The notes: generated by a model from the letters alone, not told the origin. Numbered from the stretch's first letter, positions 18,374-27,192 are shown. The stretch is 64,000 nucleotides of DNA from Ammoniphilus oxalaticus (GCF_003609605.1 NZ_MCHY01000001.1:62001-126000); one strand, 5' to 3'. Numbers and translations: made by a program.

Positions 18374-18675
18374 TGAAACACGGTCGGGGCGAACTCGGAT
18401 TGTGCTGGGCGATGGGGGTCGGGCGCGCGCGATAAATAGATAACGATATAAATCTCCTACTTTAGAAGTAACAGGCTGTATCTTCTAGAGTAGGGGATTT
18501 TTCATTTCGGTCTATAAAAATGAAGTTATTCGCCCGCCATTTCCAGGCGTGTACTCCTCCGCCTGGCTCTCCGCCCCGCCGAGAAGGAAAATCATTCTGT
18601 CTAGCGAATAGGAGTTGAAGGAGATACAACGATAGTTAGGGCGCTTTTTGAAAATGGAACAGGGGGCTTTTAAAA
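18374..18675. other. Intergenic region
   Basis: Holds the terminator of the upstream gene and a G+C-rich stretch (18535-18590) with repeated CGCC/GGCG words (CCAGGCG and CGCCTGG are complementary) but no gene that I can support. Confidence 0.4.
18449..18503 (+). terminator. Terminator after the 172-residue gene
   Basis: CCTACTTTAGAAG and CTTCTAGAGTAGG pair around a 13-base loop and are flanked by AAATCT and GGATTTTT. Confidence 0.7.
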
Positions 18676-19572
18676 ATGAACAACCCTACGCTGATTTATC
18701 AAATAACCGAGGAAGATGAAGGAAATACGATGAAACATTTTCTTCGAAAGAAGAAGGGGCTGTCTCGTAAATTGCTGTCGCGTATGAAAAATGGGCAATC
18801 CATTTTTTTAAACGATCAGTTTACCTATTTGGACCATCCTTTAAAAGCGGGGGATACGATCCGACTCGTCATGCCAGAAGAAGAATCGGAAAATATAATC
18901 CCACAAAATTTGCCGATTCAAATTGAATACGAAGATGAAGATGTGATGGTTTTGAACAAACCCTTTGACCAGTGTGTTCACCCGACACTGCTCCATCCCG
19001 ATGGGACGCTAGCGAACGGAGTCGTTCATTATTGGCGCGAGCAAGGTTTTAACCGAAAGTTTCGGGCGGTCAATCGGCTTGATCGCGATACTTCCGGATT
19101 ACTGATCGTCGCCAAAAACCAATTTGCGCATCAACAACTTGCGATCGCCCAAAGTAACCAGCAAATTGAACGGTTTTATGAAGCTTTTACACACGGAATA
19201 ATGGAAAAAGAGGCGGGAACAATCGCGGCGCCGATCGGAAGAAAGTCAGAATCGATCATTCGACGAGAGGTTCGCGCTGACGGACAGGAAGCGGTGACAC
19301 ATTATCGTTTATTAGAACGATTTGAAAATGCGAGTCATGTTCAATTGCAGCTGGAAACTGGAAGAACACACCAAATACGGGTGCATTTGAGTTTTATTGG
19401 ACATCCATTAATTGGAGATGACCTGTACGGAGGAGAGAGGGATCTTTTGGAAAGACAAGCGTTGCATGCGCGTCATATTTCATTTCCGCATCCGCGCGCA
19501 GGCGATCAACTAAGCTTTTCTTCACAGTTGCCGCCAGACCTTGATCAATTGCTAAAAAAATTAAGAAAATGA
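18676..19572 (+). CDS. RluA family pseudouridine synthase
   Basis: RNA-modifying enzyme converting uridine to pseudouridine, probably in 23S rRNA or tRNA. The 298-residue product has an S4-like N-terminal domain (LSRKLLSRMKNGQSIFLND), then the catalytic core: DVMVLNKPFDQCVHPT, the catalytic aspartate motif NRLDRDTSGLLIVAKN (near 136-151) and GRTHQIRVHLSFIGHPLIGDDLYGG. No other domain. Exact target among RluA/RluC/RluD types cannot be told. Confidence 0.93.
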   Translation: MNNPTLIYQITEEDEGNTMKHFLRKKKGLSRKLLSRMKNGQSIFLNDQFTYLDHPLKAGDTIRLVMPEEESENIIPQNLPIQIEYEDEDVMVLNKPFDQCVHPTLLHPDGTLANGVVHYWREQGFNRKFRAVNRLDRDTSGLLIVAKNQFAHQQLAIAQSNQQIERFYEAFTHGIMEKEAGTIAAPIGRKSESIIRREVRADGQEAVTHYRLLERFENASHVQLQLETGRTHQIRVHLSFIGHPLIGDDLYGGERDLLERQALHARHISFPHPRAGDQLSFSSQLPPDLDQLLKKLRK

Positions 19573-19623
19573 CATACTTTAACGCCTAAAAGTCACAAAG
19601 CGGTGAACCCTAAAAACTTGCGC

Positions 19624-19652
19624 TTAAACTATTATAGAGGATATATTATAAT
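19624..19652 (+). promoter_or_regulatory. Sigma-A-type promoter of the ABC permease operon
   Basis: TTAAAC, 17 bases, TATAAT, about 40 bases before the permease start. Confidence 0.55.
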
Positions 19653-19690
19653 AATGTTTAGTGTCGTAAAAAGAATGAGGGGGAGACAAT

Positions 19691-20638
19691 ATGGGTACAG
19701 CCATGCTCGGATCACTTGAATCAGGCTTCATCTTCGCCCTGATGGCGCTTGGTGTTTACCTGACTTTTAGAATACTTGATTTTCCTGACCTAACGGTCGA
19801 TGGGAGCTTCACAACAGGTGGTTCGGTTGCGGCGGTTTTAATTGTGAGCGGATACCCGCCATTGATCGCAACCGCGCTTGCGGTCGTCGCAGGCTTCTTT
19901 TTTGGGGCGATCACAGGGGTTTTGCATACGAAAGGAAAAATCAATGCCTTACTATCGGGGATTTTATCGATGATCGCTCTTTATTCCATTAATCTACGGA
20001 TCATGGGGAAAGCGAATATTGGGCTGTTGGGCCAGGAGACGCTCATCTCACAGATTAGCGCTTGGACAGGCTCTATGAAATACTCGATTTTAATCGTAGT
20101 TGCGATCCTGGCAATTATCGTCAAAGTGGCGCTCGATTGGTTTTTGCGCACGGAAATTGGGATGGCGTTGCGCGCAACGGGAGATAATCCGCGAATGATT
20201 CGCAGTTTCTCGGCGAATACGGACAACACGATCATTATTGGCCTTGCCCTTTCCAATGGCCTTGTCGCCCTTTCAGGCGCGTTGATGGCTCAATATCAAG
20301 GGTTCTCTGACGTATCGATGGGAATCGGGATGATCATTATCGGGCTTGCTTCGGTTATCATCGGGGAAGCGATCTTCGGTAGTCGTTCCATTTGGAGAGC
20401 AACCTTCGCCGTCGTCGGCGGGGCGGTTATTTATCGTTTAGTTGTCGCCGCGGCTCTACGCTTTAAATTTGTTGAAGCATCGGATATGAAATTGATCACC
20501 GCGTTAATTGTCATTGCGGCTTTGATCGCTCCGAAGATGATTAACAATATGAAGGAAAAGAAACGGAAAGCAGCGAGAAGGAAACAGATGATCAAAGCGA
20601 ACGCTTCTTTAGGAGGCGAGAAAAATGCTGAAGCTTAA
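19691..20638 (+). CDS. ABC transporter permease (TrpY-type, BPD_transp_2)
   Basis: Membrane subunit of an ABC importer. The 315-residue product has about nine hydrophobic segments and the family start SGFIFALMALGVYLTFRILDFPDLTVDG (in part), with the cytoplasmic ALRATGDNPRMIRSF coupling segment near 165 and a Lys/Arg-rich tail. This family pairs with ABC_sub_bind lipoproteins, of which one lies at 7883-8911. GAGGGGGAG ribosome site. Overlaps the ATPase gene by 14 bases, so one operon. Confidence 0.9.
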   Translation: MGTAMLGSLESGFIFALMALGVYLTFRILDFPDLTVDGSFTTGGSVAAVLIVSGYPPLIATALAVVAGFFFGAITGVLHTKGKINALLSGILSMIALYSINLRIMGKANIGLLGQETLISQISAWTGSMKYSILIVVAILAIIVKVALDWFLRTEIGMALRATGDNPRMIRSFSANTDNTIIIGLALSNGLVALSGALMAQYQGFSDVSMGIGMIIIGLASVIIGEAIFGSRSIWRATFAVVGGAVIYRLVVAAALRFKFVEASDMKLITALIVIAALIAPKMINNMKEKKRKAARRKQMIKANASLGGEKNAEA

Positions 20639-21419
20639 TAGGGTTAACAAAATATTTAACGAGGGTACAGCTGATGAAAAAATAGCATTGGAGGATGTCA
20701 ACCTTGAATTAAAGCAAGGGGACTTTGTGACGATTATCGGCAGTAACGGAGCGGGTAAATCAACGCTAATGAACATCATTTCCGGCGTGTTGTTCCCTGA
20801 TGAGGGACGCGTTGAAATCGGTGGGTCTGTTGTGAATCAGTTGAAGGAACACCAACGGGCTCCGTTGATCGGTCGAGTGTTTCAGGACCCGATGGCAGGA
20901 ACGGCGCCAACGATGACGATTGAGGAAAACTTAGCGATGGCTTATTCTAGAAATCGACCGCGCAAGTTGCGCAAGGGCGTCACGAAAGCGCGACGGGACA
21001 TGTTCCAAGAGTATTTAGAGACGCTTCATTTAGGGCTGGAAAATCGGTTAACAGCAAAGGTCGGTCTGCTGTCTGGCGGCGAGCGGCAAGCGCTCAGCCT
21101 ATTGATGGCAACTTTTACCCAACCGAAAGTGCTACTGCTTGATGAGCATACCGCTGCCCTTGATCCGGCGCGGGCATCATTGATTACACAGCTCACGAAA
21201 AGAATTGTAGCTGATTCTGGTTTGACGACGTTGATGGTGACGCATAATATGCAACAAGCCATTGATTTAGGCAACCGTTTAATTATGATGGACAAAGGGA
21301 TGATCATTTTAGACGTGCCGCCTGAGCAAAAGGGTTCACTTACAATTGAAAGATTATTGAAGGAATTCGAGCGTTTACGTGGCGAGAAATTCGCTAGCGA
21401 TCGAGCGGTATTGGGATAA
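20625..21419 (+). CDS. ABC transporter ATP-binding protein
   Basis: Cytoplasmic ATPase for the permease upstream. The 264-residue product has Walker A GSNGAGKST (about 40-48), Q-loop RVFQDPMAGTAPTMT, signature LSGGERQALSLLMA (about 149), Walker B VLLLDEHTAALDP and switch histidine MVTHNMQQA. AGGAGGCG ribosome site inside the permease end. Likely completes a TrpXYZ-like importer. Confidence 0.93.
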   Translation: MLKLNRVNKIFNEGTADEKIALEDVNLELKQGDFVTIIGSNGAGKSTLMNIISGVLFPDEGRVEIGGSVVNQLKEHQRAPLIGRVFQDPMAGTAPTMTIEENLAMAYSRNRPRKLRKGVTKARRDMFQEYLETLHLGLENRLTAKVGLLSGGERQALSLLMATFTQPKVLLLDEHTAALDPARASLITQLTKRIVADSGLTTLMVTHNMQQAIDLGNRLIMMDKGMIILDVPPEQKGSLTIERLLKEFERLRGEKFASDRAVLG

Positions 21420-21480
21420 TTCTTTTTTTAGGGGAGAAGACCTTACGAGAGAATAACAATTTAAAAAGGGGAGGTTCACG

Positions 21481-22059
21481 ATGAGGAAACGTGATGATGA
21501 AAAGCGCGCAATTGATGCGGAATGGACCCCTCTAGATGATGAAAAAGAGCAAGCGTCTGGACAACAAGATAGAACGGAAGACCGCTCCGCTGATTGGCGA
21601 GATCAAGTGATATTGGAAAATGAGCATCGCCGTTTTTATGATCGGTTAAGAGCAAAAATTGAGGATTTTATTCATAAGCAAGGGCAGGGGCGGATTGATG
21701 GCGCCACACAATATATTTTGCTTGCTCCTGATTTGTTTGTCCTCTTTGCGCGGTTGATGCAAGATCGACGTGTCCCCGCTAAAACAAAGGCAATTGCGGG
21801 CGCGGTTGTAGCTTATTTCATCTCTCCTCTTGATATCATTCCTGAACTCGTATTTGGCCCATTAGGCTACCTAGACGATATTGTATTGGCCGTGTACGCG
21901 CTCAACCGAATTTTACAGCAAGTTGACCGTTCGATTATTCTTGAACATTGGAATGGGGAGGAAAACCTATTTGATGTTGTGCGGGAAGTCTTGATGAAAG
22001 CGGAAGATTTGGTGGGAAGACGCGTGTTTGCCGCAATTAAACGAAGATTCAAAAGATAA
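21481..22059 (+). CDS. YkvA-like DUF1232 protein
   Basis: The 192-residue product has a charged N-terminal 60 residues (Asp/Glu/Arg/Gln-rich, probably disordered) and then the DUF1232 core: RRVPAKTKAIAGAVVAYFISP-like helix (in part), SPLDIIPELVFGPLGYLDDIVLAVYAL, with the conserved SPxDxIP...GYLDD pattern. DUF1232 proteins are membrane-linked and of unknown role. Preceded by a GGGGAGG site and followed by a terminator. Confidence 0.88.
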   Translation: MRKRDDEKRAIDAEWTPLDDEKEQASGQQDRTEDRSADWRDQVILENEHRRFYDRLRAKIEDFIHKQGQGRIDGATQYILLAPDLFVLFARLMQDRRVPAKTKAIAGAVVAYFISPLDIIPELVFGPLGYLDDIVLAVYALNRILQQVDRSIILEHWNGEENLFDVVREVLMKAEDLVGRRVFAAIKRRFKR

Positions 22060-22091
22060 AAAAGAGCTGTCATTATGACAGCTCTTTTTTT
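22057..22091. terminator. Bidirectional terminator
   Basis: AAAAAAGAGCTGTCAT and ATGACAGCTCTTTTTTT form a perfect stem between the convergent DUF1232 and GNAT genes. Confidence 0.92.
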
Positions 22092-22572
22092 ATACGGAAA
22101 CAGCAACGGGAAGCACTTCTTTAATGACAGCAATCTCATCACAAGCGGGGAATTTTGAGCAATTTATGCAATCTTTCCATACTTTATGTGGTAGAGTCTC
22201 TTTATCAACGATCCGAAATCCGCATCGGTTAAAGAATTTTTCCTCATAAGTGAGAGCCATCACGCGGCGAATATGCAGTTGACGGGCTTGTTCGCAAAGG
22301 TGTTCCACAAGCATTTTACCAAGTCCTTTCCCCGCATAGTCTGGACCGATCACAAGCGAACGAATCTCTGCTAAATCTTCCCACAAAATGTGTAAACCGC
22401 CTACACCCGCGACACGCTCAGGGTGGTCAGGATCTTCCACAACGCTAAAACAAGTTAAATTTTCACACAAGGAAAGTTTCGAACGAGGCAACATCAGGCC
22501 CTTTTCCGCGTACATGTTAATCAGCTCAACCATCGCATCGAGATCTTTTATTGTCGCTTGACGAATTTTCAT
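22090..22572 (-). CDS. GNAT N-acetyltransferase, ArgA-like
   Basis: Acetyl-CoA dependent acetyltransferase. The 160-residue product has the GNAT fold with acetyl-CoA loop VIGPDYAGKGLGKMLVEHL (about 76-94), and a C-terminal CINCSKFPACDEIAV segment typical of the short ArgA-like group of amino-acid N-acetyltransferases. The ATG at 22572 follows TGGGGGAA; a GTG five codons earlier overlaps that site. Substrate not certain. Confidence 0.85.
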   Translation of the reverse strand: MKIRQATIKDLDAMVELINMYAEKGLMLPRSKLSLCENLTCFSVVEDPDHPERVAGVGGLHILWEDLAEIRSLVIGPDYAGKGLGKMLVEHLCEQARQLHIRRVMALTYEEKFFNRCGFRIVDKETLPHKVWKDCINCSKFPACDEIAVIKEVLPVAVSV

Positions 22573-22699
22573 TTTTATTTCCCCCACACAAACGAATAAT
22601 TATTCCTATCCTTTATATAAATATACACAATGTCAGGGTCGTTTGTCTACTCCTTTAATCGACTTAAATTGCCCGATTTTGCCGAAAGCTGTCGATTAA

Positions 22700-22830
22700 A
22701 GTTTGTGTCTAGTTACTAATATATATGCTATTATAAAGACTGTAAATCCATTTCATTTCCTATTCTTCTCCCCGAGTTCCTTGACGCCCTGGCAATCCCA
22801 GTGGGTCTAAGGGATCGGGGAGTTTTTTTG
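22700..22830 (+). ncRNA. Candidate small structured RNA with terminator (element A)
   Basis: A possible extended -10 (TGCTATTAT, 22726-22734) precedes a 60-base segment closed by CTCCCCGA (22768-22775) and TCGGGGAG (22815-22822) and followed by seven T. Inside is a small hairpin CCC-AGT-GGG (22797-22805). A related element with compensatory base changes occurs at 51761-51832. There is no frame with a ribosome site here. Confidence 0.5.
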
Positions 22831-22857
22831 TCTTCTGACTAATACCAGAATGTACGG

Positions 22858-22956
22858 TTAAAGATAGTTAAAAACGACCTGGATGTGACCAAAAACGTGA
22901 CCAGTGTGACCAAATGTGTGACCAAACTTTTGAGTTACCTTATCGGTGTTGGACTG
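22858..22956 (-). pseudogene. Possible remnant of an integrase C-terminal tail
   Basis: On the minus strand 32 codons follow an in-frame stop and end in TAA: a tail with repeated FGHT/GHVFGH units made by four GTGACC words on the plus strand. Similar Gly-His tails occur at the end of some Bacillales phage integrases, and integrase genes usually lie next to an attachment site, here element A. The catalytic domain is absent, so the call rests on weak similarity. Confidence 0.25.
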
Positions 22957-23081
22957 TCAATTTTTAAAATACTGCGATTATTTATATCGGTTTGGATTAT
23001 TTAATTATACCAGTTAATTAACAACACAATTAAAATTAATTTTCACTTTACTTCACATCTATAGAGGGGGGATTTTTAAAT

Positions 23082-23147
23082 TGGATAAAGATTGGGGATG
23101 AAGAGGTTTTTGAAGAGAAAATTAAATTGATCCCCGAATCGATTTAA
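23082..23147 (+). pseudogene. Duplicated 3' tail of the 97-residue gene at 32659
   Basis: Twenty-one codons and a stop encode WIKIGDEEVFEEKIKLIPESI, nearly identical to the last 21 residues of the gene ending at 32952 (WVKVGNEEVFEEKIELIPESI). Nothing of the rest of that gene is present, so this is a broken second copy. Confidence 0.75.
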
Positions 23148-23288
23148 GATTATGAATATTTCAGCGCTTTTCTCCTAAAAGACACGTGCGTCTCGAATTG
23201 GGTGGTGGCCGATATGTCCCCTGTCGTCCTTTTTTTAGCCGTAATAAAACACCCTAAATATTTCTAATTTTGGGGTGTGGTTCAAAAC

Positions 23289-23768
23289 TTAAACTATAAG
23301 GGGGCATACTACTCTAACGTATCTATATAATTTAAAAACATGTTCTTTGATAAGGTTTTTTTCATCCTCAGATAATTCTTTTCCGGGTCCGGGTGATTCG
23401 GGTGGTTGATCCGCAGCAAGAGTAGTCACAGGTTCAAATTCCATTTCTTCTTTCGTATCGGAATAGTTTGTACTATCCCTAAATACATCATATTTAATAG
23501 AACTGTTTATGTAGGTCCCATCGTTATTATAATAATCAGCTACTTCATATAGTTTTGTGGTTTTCCCGCTTCTTGAAGAGGTTTCGTAACGCAATATCGA
23601 ATTGACCTTTCTATAACCTTCTATTTCCATGAGACCTTCGCTATTGGGAGTATCCCCGAGGTAATCCATAGTAAATACTTCAATATGCTCGATGACTTGT
23701 ACGCTTTCAGATGACGAACACCCCATCAAAAGTAAAGTAAGTAAACTAAATATAAAAATGTTTTTCAT
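23289..23768 (-). CDS. Small lipoprotein, uncharacterised
   Basis: The 159-residue product has a signal peptide with lipobox LLLMGCSS (Cys 17), so it is probably anchored outside the membrane. The rest is hydrophilic with Tyr/Ser-rich strands and a Pro-rich PPESPGPGKELSED linker near 120-133. AGGAGG ribosome site. No family recognised. Confidence 0.75.
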   Translation of the reverse strand: MKNIFIFSLLTLLLMGCSSSESVQVIEHIEVFTMDYLGDTPNSEGLMEIEGYRKVNSILRYETSSRSGKTTKLYEVADYYNNDGTYINSSIKYDVFRDSTNYSDTKEEMEFEPVTTLAADQPPESPGPGKELSEDEKNLIKEHVFKLYRYVRVVCPLIV

Positions 23769-23865
23769 GATACCTCCTCGTATATTCTCATTACTAATAC
23801 TGCTCTATTATACAGATTAATCCTGGTAGCTTTGTGTCAAAAAAACTGAAAAGAGCATGTTTTAA

Positions 23866-23914
23866 GGCCCCTCACTTCCCTTCTGAGCGGATTTTATACG
23901 GAAAGAGTATATAC
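23866..23914. repeat. Dispersed ~49-bp repeat, copy 1
   Basis: CTTCCCTTCTGAGCGG and TTTATACGGAAAGAGTAT recur with few changes at 25505-25553 (CTTCCCTTCTGAGTGG, TTTATGCGGAAAGGGTAT). Confidence 0.75.
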
Positions 23915-24038
23915 AAAAACGATTATCTGATATGATTTCCTTAAATAAACAAATAGAAGAGGGCCTGCGGTTTTCTGTGGTGTTGAATCGTAAGTGTATC
24001 CGATCCACAAACAAATGTTTAGAGGTGGGTATGGATTC

Positions 24039-24146
24039 ATGGCTATCTTAGCGGGGATTGCATTTTACATTACTTTTTTATCTATTTTTGAATTAAAGAG
24101 TGGAGTTGAATCCGCAGGATACTTTTATTCAATATTAACTGATTAA
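24039..24146 (+). CDS. Small hydrophobic protein, 35 residues
   Basis: ATG at 24039, nine bases after AGAGGTGGG, opens 35 codons with one likely membrane helix (MAILAGIAFYITFLSIFEL) and a short polar tail. Too short for domain calls; similar tiny membrane ORFs are common in this region. Confidence 0.4.
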   Translation: MAILAGIAFYITFLSIFELKSGVESAGYFYSILTD

Positions 24147-24263
24147 ATATCGTTTGTATTAAACTTGCATATATGGTGAGATAAGGCCAATTTTTTGACG
24201 CCGAACCTAGGGAACCTAATAAATCTAAAGATAAAGAGATAGTAGTAGCGCGCGCAAGGCGCG

Positions 24264-24625
24264 GATCCATCCTATCCAATTGTAAACTACCCTTTTGTCA
24301 TTACCGAAAAGCTGTCCGAATTTAATCTTAAACCCAACCCAGCCACCTTAAAACGCTGGCTGTCTTTAGCGAACGAAGAAACGATCTTACAAGTCATGAA
24401 CGAGAGTGTTGCAAGAAAAAGTATACGCAATCGGATTGCCTGGATCACAGGCGTATTGCAACAAGGATATGTTCAAGCGGATCAAACGAAAGCAAAACCG
24501 AAGAGTTATCCAAAAAAACAAATAAAACAGGATCGCGTCCCCCTTGGATCGGGGCCCAGAAACAGCGTGGTCAGTATCCCGTGGAAGAATTAACCGAAGA
24601 ACAAAAGCAAGAAGCTGCGGAATGA
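24264..24625 (+). pseudogene. Broken gene resembling a replication/DnaD-type protein C-terminus
   Basis: The first frame reads VITEKLSEFNLKPNPATLKRW and NEETILQVMNESVARK, then, after a frameshift near 24540, the second reads GAQKQRGQYPVEELTEEQKQEAAE before a TGA at 24623; a further LAALDALAYNDD reads on past it. The TLKRWL...NEETIxxVMxES pattern resembles C-terminal parts of plasmid or phage replication proteins. No start codon or N-terminal domain remains. The family call is tentative. Confidence 0.45.
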
Positions 24626-24761
24626 CTGGCCGCTTTGGATGCACTTGCGTACAATGACGATAAAATTAGGATTGCATAAGTAATTAGTGATGGTTTGATG
24701 AATTAGATACCTAATTTTGAACATACAGAGTTATAAGGGTTCAAAGAAAGGGGTGTGGGTT

Positions 24762-24935
24762 TTGGATATCGTTATTGGAGTTATATTGGCGGGATTATAT
24801 TTAATTTTTCATTCTGCGGAACTTTGGTTTTCCCCCAGTAATGGAGGCGTGTTTAAGGGATTTAAAAAGAGGTTAGCCTTTGCTCTGCCTCTGTGTGTTA
24901 CCTCTTTTGGAGTATGGTATTTTTTCTTTTCTTAA
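24762..24935 (+). CDS. Small membrane protein, 57 residues
   Basis: TTG at 24762 after GAAAGGGG; two hydrophobic helices (DIVIGVILAGLYLIF and the LPLCVTSFGVWYFFFS end) around a basic loop. A GTG three codons earlier is also possible. Unknown role. Confidence 0.5.
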   Translation: MDIVIGVILAGLYLIFHSAELWFSPSNGGVFKGFKKRLAFALPLCVTSFGVWYFFFS

Positions 24936-25058
24936 ATGAATTTTAAAAATGTATAATCTTTGCATATAGGGTGGCAAAAGGCCGATTTTGCATCAACTTA
25001 ATTTTTTTCAAAGAAATAACATTAGAATAAATGATGTTGAAAAGGAGAGTGAAACAGT

Positions 25059-25244
25059 ATGGATCTCAATATACAGTGGGTGCTTTCTCAGCTTATTTCT
25101 TTTTTTATTCTACTAGCTATTGTCGTAGGGATTTCATGTTTTCTTATAATCCCGTTTTTCCAAAGCCGTAAAAACAAACGTGCAACAGAGTACGAAGCAT
25201 TAGAACAACGTGTGCAGCAGCTGGAAGAAGAGTTGCAAAAGTAA
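25059..25244 (+). CDS. Small membrane protein with coiled-coil tail, 61 residues
   Basis: ATG after AAAGGAGAGTG. One long membrane helix (LISFFILLAIVVGISCFLII) followed by a basic stretch and a heptad-like YEALEQRVQQLEEELQ tail that could pair as a coiled coil in the cytoplasm. Unknown family. Confidence 0.65.
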   Translation: MDLNIQWVLSQLISFFILLAIVVGISCFLIIPFFQSRKNKRATEYEALEQRVQQLEEELQK

Positions 25245-25269
25245 AGTTCATTTGTATAGTTCTTGCATA

Positions 25270-25499
25270 CAGGGAGACATAAGGTGGATTTTGTCTGGCT
25301 TGTTAAAGACGGCCCTAGAGCCGATTCTCTTGATTTCCAAGGGATTCAACCGTCTATTCGATGAGTTTGTTCATGCAGGATTTCATACATCGCCCTTTTC
25401 GGGGTGAAAACCGTCTTTATCGGCTTTTTTGAGCGCATCGGGGAGGCACAAACGGATTGGGCTCGAGTCGGAGGGTTATTAACACTGCCCGTCATGTGA
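25270..25499 (+). pseudogene. Frameshifted gene remnant
   Basis: One frame reads LFDEFVHAGFHTSPFSG to a TGA at 25405; the next frame continues directly with VKTVFIGFFERIGEAQTDWARVGG-type sequence (in part) to a TGA at 25497. Together they look like one broken gene; I do not recognise it. Confidence 0.4.
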
Positions 25500-25504
25500 T
25501 TTGA

Positions 25505-25553
25505 GGGCCCCCTCTTCCCTTCTGAGTGGTTTTTATGCGGAAAGGGTATAAGA
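25505..25553. repeat. Dispersed ~49-bp repeat, copy 2
   Basis: Second copy of the repeat at 23866. A weaker third match (CCTTCTGAGTCGTTAGCACGCGGA, in part) follows at about 25589. Confidence 0.7.
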
Positions 25554-25728
25554 CATGGGACAAACCTTGAAAAGGTCTCCTGCGTCCTTCTGAGTCGTTA
25601 GCACGCGGATGATTCGAGGGGGAATCCGATTAATTAAGCGGTTGTATCTTTTTTCTAGAAAAAGAACCAGGGATATTTCAACAGAGATTCCGATATCATT
25701 TTTTTAAAAAGAGGAGGGAGTTTTCGGA

Positions 25729-25992
25729 ATGCTTAAGACTTGGAAAGGGAGAAAACAGCCATTTTTGGCACTGGATATTTTGTTGACCATTGTAATTACT
25801 CTTACCATTCTTTTTACGTTTTTTACCCCGCTACCTTTACTTCCTTTGGTGTGGGGTTTAATGGGCTTATCATTTTTGAATCAAGGAATAGAGATGTTTG
25901 TTACAAACCAACGGAGGTATTTTGTTTTAACACTATCAGCGTCGGTATTTTTCATTGCCGTATCCGTTTACCAATATTTCGGATCTGTTTAA
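25729..25992 (+). CDS. Small membrane protein, 87 residues
   Basis: ATG after GAGGAGGGAG. Basic start then three hydrophobic helices (LLTIVITLTILFTFF, LLPLVWGLMGLSFL, FVLTLSASVFFIAVSV). Resembles the short YczI/DUF3953-type proteins of Bacilli in size and layout, but I cannot confirm the family. Confidence 0.65.
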   Translation: MLKTWKGRKQPFLALDILLTIVITLTILFTFFTPLPLLPLVWGLMGLSFLNQGIEMFVTNQRRYFVLTLSASVFFIAVSVYQYFGSV

Positions 25993-26165
25993 ACGTTTTT
26001 CAAAACGGAACTGGTCGAAATGCCTTTTCCTTTCGACCAGTTTATTTGGTATACCTACATACGATTGATGACTCTGTTTTTAGTGGAATTGTTCGTCTGC
26101 TCTATAGCTCCCTTCTCTCCATTGGCTAATAATGAGCGGAAAACGGGGCTGATCTCGGTAACGGT

Positions 26166-26194
26166 GTTACTGTGTTACTCAGTAACGCAGTAAC
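26166..26194. repeat. 29-bp near-perfect palindrome
   Basis: GTTACTGTGTTACT then C then AGTAACGCAGTAAC; only one pair of positions breaks symmetry. It lies 75 bases before the lipoprotein start at 26270 and could be a regulator site; no T-run follows. Confidence 0.7.
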
Positions 26195-26269
26195 TACGGT
26201 GGGGGAAAGGCGAGTTTTCACGAACATTGCTTGTCCAAGATATTTAAAATATTAAGGGGGGGATATAAC

Positions 26270-26668
26270 GTGTTTAAATTAAGATGGGTGTTAGCAATAA
26301 TTGCGGCAATCGCTATGTTATCAGGCTGTTCAACTAAAACTCCTATAACACCAATGGCGCTTCTGTATGATAACTCGGATGCTGGAGCGACCGATGGACA
26401 TTACGTTTCAACTGAATTTGCTACACCATCAAGCAATTCCAATAACATAAATGTTTGGTTTGACAATAAAGGGGCTTCTAGTGTTACAGTAACGTTTCAG
26501 AAAAAAGGGTTCTTTGGAACATGGTCAAATGTTGGTTCTTTTGCAGTGAATGCGGGTAAAGCTGACTTTAGACAAATGGCGGGTGCAAGTGGAACCACTT
26601 ACAGAATTAAAGTGGATTCGTCAATTGGTTCTCCAATAAAAGGTCATCTGAAGGCTAACCAACTTTAA
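26270..26668 (+). CDS. Small lipoprotein, uncharacterised
   Basis: The 132-residue product starts at a GTG nine bases after GGGGGGGA. Signal peptide with lipobox AMLSGCST (Cys 20), then a Ser/Thr/Asn-rich beta-type domain with VNVWFDNKGASSVTVTF-like strands (NINVWFDNKGASSVTV). Probably anchored outside the membrane. Preceded by a palindrome at 26166. Confidence 0.75.
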   Translation: MFKLRWVLAIIAAIAMLSGCSTKTPITPMALLYDNSDAGATDGHYVSTEFATPSSNSNNINVWFDNKGASSVTVTFQKKGFFGTWSNVGSFAVNAGKADFRQMAGASGTTYRIKVDSSIGSPIKGHLKANQL

Positions 26669-26862
26669 TTTAATTTTCTTTCCAATAGCGTGACATAACC
26701 GTTATTTTGTATGCGATTTAAACCGCGACAGGGTATAGCGTAGAGAGGGCCTTCCCTTGGATTTGTAATCCAAGAAATAGCTTTAAGAAAGTTAGGATTC
26801 AGGTTCAATAATTTGATATAATTATTTTAACTTTGAAAATATCTTAAGGGAGGTGAGTAAAA

Positions 26863-27192
26863 ATGTTTTTGGAACTTATAAATAATGCATTTATTGACTC
26901 TTCTTTTTATTTATATTTAGGTACAATTTTGATTACATTTGGTGTTTATTATCAATTAAATAATATTTTCATTGAGAGTGATTATTTATTTTACAATAAA
27001 CATCAAAACACTAAGGTTAATTTTAGCCATATGGAGACATTTGTCATTAATGAATCCATTGTAATTTGGCTTATCATAACATTTAAAAGAATAGATGAAA
27101 AAGATGATAAAGAAGACAATTCCTCCTCTTATTTTAAGAATTTGTTTAAAATAAGAGGAGGACAACTATGGAAAGAAACATTTTGTTTATAA
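26863..27192 (+). CDS. Membrane protein upstream of the YidC paralogue
   Basis: The 109-residue product has two hydrophobic stretches (FYLYLGTILITFGVYYQL and ESIVIWLIITF) and an acidic tail. GGGAGGTGA ribosome site. Its last 25 bases overlap the yidC-like gene, so the pair is probably co-translated. Not recognised. Confidence 0.6.
   Translation: MFLELINNAFIDSSFYLYLGTILITFGVYYQLNNIFIESDYLFYNKHQNTKVNFSHMETFVINESIVIWLIITFKRIDEKDDKEDNSSSYFKNLFKIRGGQLWKETFCL

Larger units (their letters stand above)
22573..23288. other. Gene-poor junction
   Basis: Between the last core-like gene and the first lipoprotein of the A+T-rich region. It holds element A, an integrase-like tail and a duplicated gene tail, each listed separately; otherwise A+T-rich sequence without genes. 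Confidence 0.5.

Noticed and set aside
25740-26129. 129-codon frame overlapping the 87-residue membrane gene
   Set aside because: Shadow frame; the overlapping gene has the ribosome site and membrane-helix pattern.
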